Shown here piece by piece: positions 59,018-64,000 of a stretch of 64,000 nt of DNA; positions within the stretch are counted from its first letter, which is position 1, and the number at the start of each line of letters is the position of its first letter. Source of the stretch: Candidatus Defluviilinea proxima (GTDB lineage Bacteria > Chloroflexota > Anaerolineae > Anaerolineales > Villigracilaceae). The position numbers were made by a program, and so were the translations under genes. The notes under the pieces are model-generated. The model saw only the letters and a list, made by a program, of their open reading frames with translations, was not told the DNA's origin and did no database searches. The stretch covers positions 4,913,501-4,977,500 of the forward strand of contig JADKIW010000001.1 of assembly GCA_016721115.1 (NCBI GenBank), in the 5' to 3' direction.

Positions 59018-60713
59018 TTCCATAGTTAACATCCAACCACATGGATTGGTACGGCTTTAGCAAAAGTTTCCCATCCACCGAACGGTTCGTGAACAGATCA
59101 CGGACCGTTTTGTTTATGGGGTTCTCAATCTCCAATTCTTGCACCGTAACATTTTGCAAGCACAACACTTGTTTCGACTCATCAGGAGAAGTTCGCAGAA
59201 CAGCAAATATCCCCTTACCCACATCCAAAACTTTTTGTCCACCATGCGGGTCAAACGCGGACGTGGATGAACGTGCGGTCAACAGCTCACGATAATGAGT
59301 GAATACTTTTGAGCGGAGAGAGTTTGCATCAGCCAATTGTTTTTCCAGATCGACTCGTTCCAATTTCTGGCGATTGATCGTGCGGTTATGTTTTGTCTGC
59401 CCCACGCCTTCTTTCCAATTACGGGAACCAAACAAACTGTGGAAGTAAATGCCAGGCATACCAACGATGGTCAGCATAATCGCCTGCGCCGCCATGAAGC
59501 GATCCACTTGCAGATCAAGAGACTCGTCACTGGCTGGGTCGGATAGTGCGTCGAAGTAATTGATGTTCATCTCATACGGGCTCTTCGTCCCGTCACTGTT
59601 ATGTTTGTACGAGATCAAGCCACCGTGAGCGAGAGTCTGTTCGACGAGGGAGTCAATGTCAGTGTTAGATAAGATGCCTCGAGCAGGATTCAGCCCCACC
59701 CCGTCATGTGAGGCGAGGAAGTTGAAAAAGGTCGTTCGGTCAGAGGGAAGTGTCAGACTCGAAGCCCATCCAGATAAAACGCTTGCATCGCCCGTGCGGA
59801 AGGTGTGAAGGACAAGCGGCGGTAATGCAAAATTGTAGACGAGTTGCGCCTCATTCTTGCCATCACCAAAATAGGAAATGTTATCGGTATGCGGAACGTT
59901 GGTCTCGGTGATGAGGTAGACATGCGGGGCAACATCATCGAGAACGGCGCGCAGGAGTTGAATGACAGCATGCGTTTGGGGAAGATGAATACAGGTTGTT
60001 CCGATCTGCTTCCAGAGATACGCGATGGCATCAAGACGGATGAACTGCACGCCACGTTGGGCATACATGAGGAGAACATCGAAGATCTCAAGCAAAACAT
60101 CGGGGTTTTTAAAATCGAGATCCACCTGATCGGCGCTGAAGGTCGTCCACACTTTGCGTTTGCCTGCAGTGGTTTCGTATTCAGTGAGCAACGGCAACGC
60201 ACGCGGGCGGACAACTTGCGAGAGATCGGGGTCGCCTTCGACCGTGACAAAATAATCGTTATACGGCTTTTCGTTCTGCAAGAATTTCTGAAACCATTCC
60301 CCCTGCGCGGACATATGATTGATAACACCATCGAACATCAAGCGAAAGTGTTTGCTAAGTTCTTCGACATTCTGCCAATCGCCAAGGGCAGAATCCACCT
60401 CACGATAGTCTTTGACCGAGAAGCCATCATCTGACGACCAGGGATAGAACGGCAAAATGTGAACACCACCCATGACACCGCGCAAATGTGACTCGCAAAA
60501 CTCAGCGAGTGTTTGCAGATGTGCCTTTCCTTTTTCCTGCACCTGATCGCCATAAGTGATGAGAAGGGAATCGCGTTCACTCAACGAAGCGTTCTGCGGT
60601 TTCGAAATGCGACCTCGATAACGGTCAATCAATTTCAATAAACGTGGTTCAATCTGCGATGCAAGTTCGACATTATAAATTTGGGCGAGTAATGTGGTAT
60701 AAAAAGTTTGCAT
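59010..60713 (-). CDS. GH13 sugar phosphorylase (sucrose or glucosylglycerate phosphorylase family)
   Basis: 567 residues. The GH13_18 features are visible: GGVHILPFYPWSSDDGFSV near the N-terminus, RLDAIAYLWKQIGTTCIHL with the nucleophile Asp, LITETNVPHTDNISYFGDG with the acid/base Glu, and NFLASHDGVGLNP with the transition-state His-Asp. There is no signal peptide. It probably phosphorolyses sucrose, glucosylglycerate or a related solute. The divergent glycosyltransferases resemble compatible-solute synthases, which favours a glycerate-linked substrate. Confidence 0.9.
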   Translation of the reverse strand: MQTFYTTLLAQIYNVELASQIEPRLLKLIDRYRGRISKPQNASLSERDSLLITYGDQVQEKGKAHLQTLAEFCESHLRGVMGGVHILPFYPWSSDDGFSVKDYREVDSALGDWQNVEELSKHFRLMFDGVINHMSAQGEWFQKFLQNEKPYNDYFVTVEGDPDLSQVVRPRALPLLTEYETTAGKRKVWTTFSADQVDLDFKNPDVLLEIFDVLLMYAQRGVQFIRLDAIAYLWKQIGTTCIHLPQTHAVIQLLRAVLDDVAPHVYLITETNVPHTDNISYFGDGKNEAQLVYNFALPPLVLHTFRTGDASVLSGWASSLTLPSDRTTFFNFLASHDGVGLNPARGILSNTDIDSLVEQTLAHGGLISYKHNSDGTKSPYEMNINYFDALSDPASDESLDLQVDRFMAAQAIMLTIVGMPGIYFHSLFGSRNWKEGVGQTKHNRTINRQKLERVDLEKQLADANSLRSKVFTHYRELLTARSSTSAFDPHGGQKVLDVGKGIFAVLRTSPDESKQVLCLQNVTVQELEIENPINKTVRDLFTNRSVDGKLLLKPYQSMWLDVNYGMQ

Positions 60714-60866
60714 AATGTATTGTACTGCAACAATTTTAGGGGACCTTTCATGAACAACATTACGCGAGGGTGCTTCGCACCTCTGGTTCGATTCATTTAC
60801 CCATATAGGCGACCGCAGTACACAAAAGACACAATATTAATAATTTAAAGAGGAGATAACATCACC

Positions 60867-62207
60867 ATGACACTATCAAGACGCATTGGCTTTATATCCA
60901 CACGTTTTGCAGGGACAGATGGTGTATCACTGGAAACATCCAAGTGGGCAATTGTCCTTGAAAGAATGGGACATCGATGCTTTTACTTTGCTGGCGTTTG
61001 TGACCGTCCAGAGGAGGTCAGTTACGTGGTGCCCGAAGCTTTTTACCGCCACCCAACCATTCATGCCATCAACGAGCAGGCGTATCAAGGCACATGGGGC
61101 AGTTTGCATGAAGGACGTCAGAGACACCCTGAGATCGGGGAATTGCATCAGGATTTCTTTTCGGTATACATTCGCCCCGCCACCGTCACACAGCGCATCC
61201 ATGAGTTGCGGTTCTACATCAAAGAGGAGCTTTACAAGTTTGCGCACAAATTCAAGCTCGAAGCGCTCATCATCGAAAATGCCAGCACCATCCCATTGAA
61301 CATCCCGCTAGGGCTTGCGATCACAGAGTTCATTGCTGAGACGGGCTATCCAGTCATTGCACATCATCACGATTTTCATTGGGAACGTCAGCGTTTCATG
61401 AACAACAGCGTGCGAGATTATCTGGCAATGGCCTTCCCGCCCAACCTGCCATCCATTCAACATGTGGTCATCAACTCGATACAAGAACATCAACTCGCCA
61501 TGCGCACAGGGGTCGCCGCCATGCAGATTCCCAATGTAATGGATTTCGACTCTCCCCCTCCGCCTTTGGATGAGTACACAAAAACGGTTCGCGCGGACCT
61601 TGGGCTTGCTCCTGATCAATATCTTATTCTTCAGCCGACACGTATCATTCAACGCAAGGGCATCGAACATGCCATTGAGTTGACGCGCCGCCTCGGCCTG
61701 CCCGCAGAGTTGGTCATCTCACATGCGGCTGGCGATGAAGGGACAGATTACGAAAAACGTGTCCGTGAATTTGCGGCATTTCTGGATGTCAAAGTTAATT
61801 TTGAGTCGGCAGTTGTCGGCGAGGAAAGAGGCGTCACACCTGAGGGAAGGAAGGTCTACACACTGGGAGATGTGTATCCGTATGCAGACCTCGTCACGTA
61901 TCCATCCTCCATTGAGGGATTTGGAAACGCATTTCTCGAGGCTGTGTACTTCAAACGTCCCATCGTGGTGAACAATTACTCCATTTACGAAGCGGATATC
62001 AAGCCGAAGGGATTCAAAGTGGTCGAGTTCGATGGCTACATCAGCGAGAGGACTCTGGCAGAGACACGTTTCGTCTTGAAGAATCCCGAGTTGACCGCTG
62101 AAGAATCAGAACACAACTTTGAGTTGGCAAAACGCTACTACTCATTCACCATGCTCGAAAGAAGGTTGGGACATTTGCTGGCAAACTGTTTTGGAGAGTA
62201 CGCATGA
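60867..62207 (+). CDS. GT4-type glycosyltransferase, possibly compatible-solute synthase
   Basis: 446 residues. The N-terminal RRIGFISTRFAGTDGVSLET is a nucleotide-sugar transferase entry strand with a GTDGVS loop, typical of the mannosylglucosylglycerate/glucosylglycerate group. The C-terminal Rossmann domain has LILQPTRIIQRKGIEHAIEL and YPSSIEGFGNAFLEAVYFKRP (E-x7-E motif). It is soluble. AGGAG lies upstream. It overlaps the next glycosyltransferase by 4 bases (ATGA). The acceptor is inferred from context only. Confidence 0.88.
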   Translation: MTLSRRIGFISTRFAGTDGVSLETSKWAIVLERMGHRCFYFAGVCDRPEEVSYVVPEAFYRHPTIHAINEQAYQGTWGSLHEGRQRHPEIGELHQDFFSVYIRPATVTQRIHELRFYIKEELYKFAHKFKLEALIIENASTIPLNIPLGLAITEFIAETGYPVIAHHHDFHWERQRFMNNSVRDYLAMAFPPNLPSIQHVVINSIQEHQLAMRTGVAAMQIPNVMDFDSPPPPLDEYTKTVRADLGLAPDQYLILQPTRIIQRKGIEHAIELTRRLGLPAELVISHAAGDEGTDYEKRVREFAAFLDVKVNFESAVVGEERGVTPEGRKVYTLGDVYPYADLVTYPSSIEGFGNAFLEAVYFKRPIVVNNYSIYEADIKPKGFKVVEFDGYISERTLAETRFVLKNPELTAEESEHNFELAKRYYSFTMLERRLGHLLANCFGEYA

Positions 62208-63430
62208 AAATTTCGTTATTGCATTATTCATCACCGCCCATCGTGGGAGGCGTGGAAAGTGTGCTGGCACATCACGCCCGCTTGATGATGAGCGCAGGCC
62301 ACGAGGTGACAATCCTTGCAGGGCGAGGTGAGCAGTTCGATGAAAGGATCAATCTGAAGATCCTGCCAAAGTTGGATTCCCGTCACCCTGATGTAATGGA
62401 GGTAAAGGGCTCGTTGGACGTTGGTAAATACACACCCGCCTTCGACAAACTGCGTGACGAGATCAAAGTGGAGTTGTTTGAAGCTCTCAGAGATTGCGAT
62501 GTGTTGATCGCGCATAATGTCGCTTCGCTATCGAAGAACCTCGCACTGACAGCAGTTCTGCACGAAGGAAGCCAGAGTCCTAACTTCCCCAAACTTATTT
62601 TGTGGCATCACGATCTGGCATGGACAACGCCACGTTATCAAGATGAGTTGCATGATGGGTACCCGTGGGACTTGTTACGAACGTATTGGGAGGGTGCATC
62701 ACAAGTTGTTATCTCCAAACTGCGACAGGATGAACTGGCTGAGTTGTACGGGATCGCAAGAGAATCGATTCACGTTATTCCCAACGGCGTAGATTTGAAT
62801 GCCTTCTTCAAGTTCGAGAGCAAGACCATCGAGTTGATCGAGAGGTTGAACCTGATGGAGGCTGACCCGCTCTTTCTTCTGCCTGTCCGCCTGACGACGC
62901 GTAAGAACATCGAGCTCGCCATTCAAGCGATGGCTGAAGTGCGTAAGGATTTTCCCAAAGCGATGCTGGTGGTCACAGGGCCAGAAGGGCCACATAACCC
63001 GAAGAATAAAGCTTATAGAGAAAAACTGCTTTCGATGCGGGATGCATTGGAGTTGCAGAGCACTGTCCATTTTTTGGCAGAAGTGACGAACGAGTTCATG
63101 CCCGATGAGGTCATCGCAGATTTCTATCGCATTGCCGATGCGCTGTTCATGCCTAGCCACGAGGAGGGATTTGGCATTCCTATCATCGAGGCGGCATTCA
63201 GTAAGATGCCCGTCTTCTGCGCGGACATTCCCGTCCTACGTGAACTGGCGGGAGAGGACGCAACGTATTTTGATCCAGATGCGAATCCGCTTGAGGTGGC
63301 GAAGCAGATCAAAGTCAGGTTGGAGGCGGAAATTACGTCAAGGTGGGGACGAAAAGCAAAACACAGTTATTCATGGGGACAAATCTATGCAAAGCATATT
63401 GTCCCGTTACTTGAGGAGGTAATCAAATGA
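62204..63430 (+). CDS. GT4-type glycosyltransferase
   Basis: 408 residues. It starts MKISLLHYSSPPIVGGVESVLAHHARLM in two parts (MKISLLHYSSPPIVGGVE is the GT4 entry loop). DLAWTTPRYQDELHDGYPW is a mid-protein feature, and the C-terminal half has LPVRLTTRKNIELAIQAMAEV and MPSHEEGFGIPIIEAAFSKMPV (the E-x7-E motif). It is soluble and translationally coupled to both neighbours by 4-base overlaps. It probably adds the second sugar of the same product or works on a related acceptor. Confidence 0.9.
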   Translation: MKISLLHYSSPPIVGGVESVLAHHARLMMSAGHEVTILAGRGEQFDERINLKILPKLDSRHPDVMEVKGSLDVGKYTPAFDKLRDEIKVELFEALRDCDVLIAHNVASLSKNLALTAVLHEGSQSPNFPKLILWHHDLAWTTPRYQDELHDGYPWDLLRTYWEGASQVVISKLRQDELAELYGIARESIHVIPNGVDLNAFFKFESKTIELIERLNLMEADPLFLLPVRLTTRKNIELAIQAMAEVRKDFPKAMLVVTGPEGPHNPKNKAYREKLLSMRDALELQSTVHFLAEVTNEFMPDEVIADFYRIADALFMPSHEEGFGIPIIEAAFSKMPVFCADIPVLRELAGEDATYFDPDANPLEVAKQIKVRLEAEITSRWGRKAKHSYSWGQIYAKHIVPLLEEVIK

Positions 63431-64000
63431 CAAAAAAGATCCGTTCAATCAAGACAGCGATGGTTCCCATCGGCGTTGGCACGGAGGGAGAGAATGCGCT
63501 GGCACTGGCACACAGCGTCGCAGAAACGGTGATCGTGGTGGGAGTTGTGACAGTTGACGACGAGAATGAGGTCGGGGAAAGCATGGTGGATGCAAGAAAG
63601 ATCCGTAAACGCCTGCTTTCGTTAGGCAGGGACGCGAACACACGCTTTAAAGCATCGGTGATCGCTTCTTCAGAGCCGTGGCACGACCTACAGAAAGTGA
63701 TCCGGGATGAGGAGCCTGATATTCTGATCACTGAATGGGAGAATGGATACACAAGTTGGGGTGAACCTATCTCGACGATACTCATGAACCCTGTTTGCGA
63801 TATTGCCATTATTCATGGAGAATTACCCGAACCACCCCGGCGTGTGATGGTTACTGTGCGCGGTGGCCCTTATGCAGAACTGGCATTGCAGGTGGGCATG
63901 GGCTTGGAAGCACAAGATCTCGACATGTTGCATATCAACATCAATGGCGCGAACACCGACGCTCCATTCGTGGGGATGCAAAATATTGTGAAGCATCTCC
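63427..64000 (+). CDS. Universal stress protein-like gene (runs off window)
   Basis: Open from ATG 63427 to the window edge (191 codons). The ATG overlaps the glycosyltransferase stop as ATGA and has GAGGAGG upstream. It reads MTKKIRSIKTAMVPIGVGTE first, with a UspA-like alpha/beta fold (EPDILITEWENGY, then NPVCDIAIIHGE), and a second unit starts at RRVMVTVRGGPYAELALQVG. It looks like a tandem Usp or a transporter-linked Usp domain protein. Its C-terminus cannot be seen. Confidence 0.75.
   Translation, partial: MTKKIRSIKTAMVPIGVGTEGENALALAHSVAETVIVVGVVTVDDENEVGESMVDARKIRKRLLSLGRDANTRFKASVIASSEPWHDLQKVIRDEEPDILITEWENGYTSWGEPISTILMNPVCDIAIIHGELPEPPRRVMVTVRGGPYAELALQVGMGLEAQDLDMLHININGANTDAPFVGMQNIVKHL

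Noticed and set aside
60760..60800. GGTTCGATTC stretch as a tRNA T-arm
   Set aside because: No acceptor, D-arm or anticodon arm can be built around it.

Overview
The window reads as a chromosomal stretch from an uncultured Chloroflexota bacterium, most likely class Anaerolineae. The basis is inference: EF-Tu carries a DMPGHRDY G3 region that I associate with Chloroflexota, surface lipoproteins have long Thr/Pro-rich tethers, an F420/deazaflavin-type reductase is present, isoprenoid genes are of the mevalonate type, and gene boundaries are crowded with short palindromic repeats. No phage, insertion sequence or CRISPR array is visible.

Layout. 1-4.1 kb: translation cluster rplA(partial)-rplK-nusG-secE-tRNA-Trp-rpmG-tuf-tRNA-Thr-tRNA-Tyr-tRNA-Thr, all on the minus strand. 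4.2-5.4 kb: a two-gene plus-strand operon (P-loop ATPase and a 75-residue protein) behind a consensus promoter with a LexA-type operator. 5.4-17 kb: acpS, a catalytic/non-catalytic M16 peptidase pair, an FAD oxidoreductase, a propeller lipoprotein, a CaiB-type CoA transferase and small enzymes, dtd and trpS. 17-23.1 kb: a SelW-like selenoprotein, then a molybdate/tungstate uptake and sensing locus. 23.1-31.3 kb: a SAM-I riboswitch leading a plus-strand run that ends in metH and a fused homocysteine methyltransferase/MTHFR. 31.3-39.4 kb: coaX, a polysaccharide deacetylase, fmdB-like gene, pta-ackA, and three orphan AT-rich genes. 39.5-47.1 kb: tRNA-Asn, glpX, then rpsB-tsf-pyrH-frr-uppS-cdsA downstream of dnaA. 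47.1-47.5 kb: an AT-rich, DnaA-box-bearing gap that may be the replication origin. 47.5-58.6 kb: a GAF sensor kinase, HMG-CoA reductase, a MerB-like selenoprotein, HMG-CoA synthase, an esterase, a degenerate thiolase homologue, and an ECF sigma module facing a DUF4097 protein. 59-64 kb: a GH13 sugar phosphorylase, two glycosyltransferases and a partial Usp-like gene.

The most notable result is two genes that make sense only if an in-frame UGA is read as selenocysteine. One is SelW-like with CxxU. The other is MerB-like, with UGA where MerB has its second catalytic cysteine. Each UGA is followed, 17-19 nt later, by a small hairpin with G at the second loop position, as expected of a bacterial SECIS. 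Other highlights are the SOS-type ATPase operon, two palindromic repeats inserted in frame in metH, repeats of several families that supply the stop codons of at least four genes, a thiolase homologue lacking both expected catalytic residues beside an intact HMG-CoA synthase, and twin ECF promoters with identical spacing.
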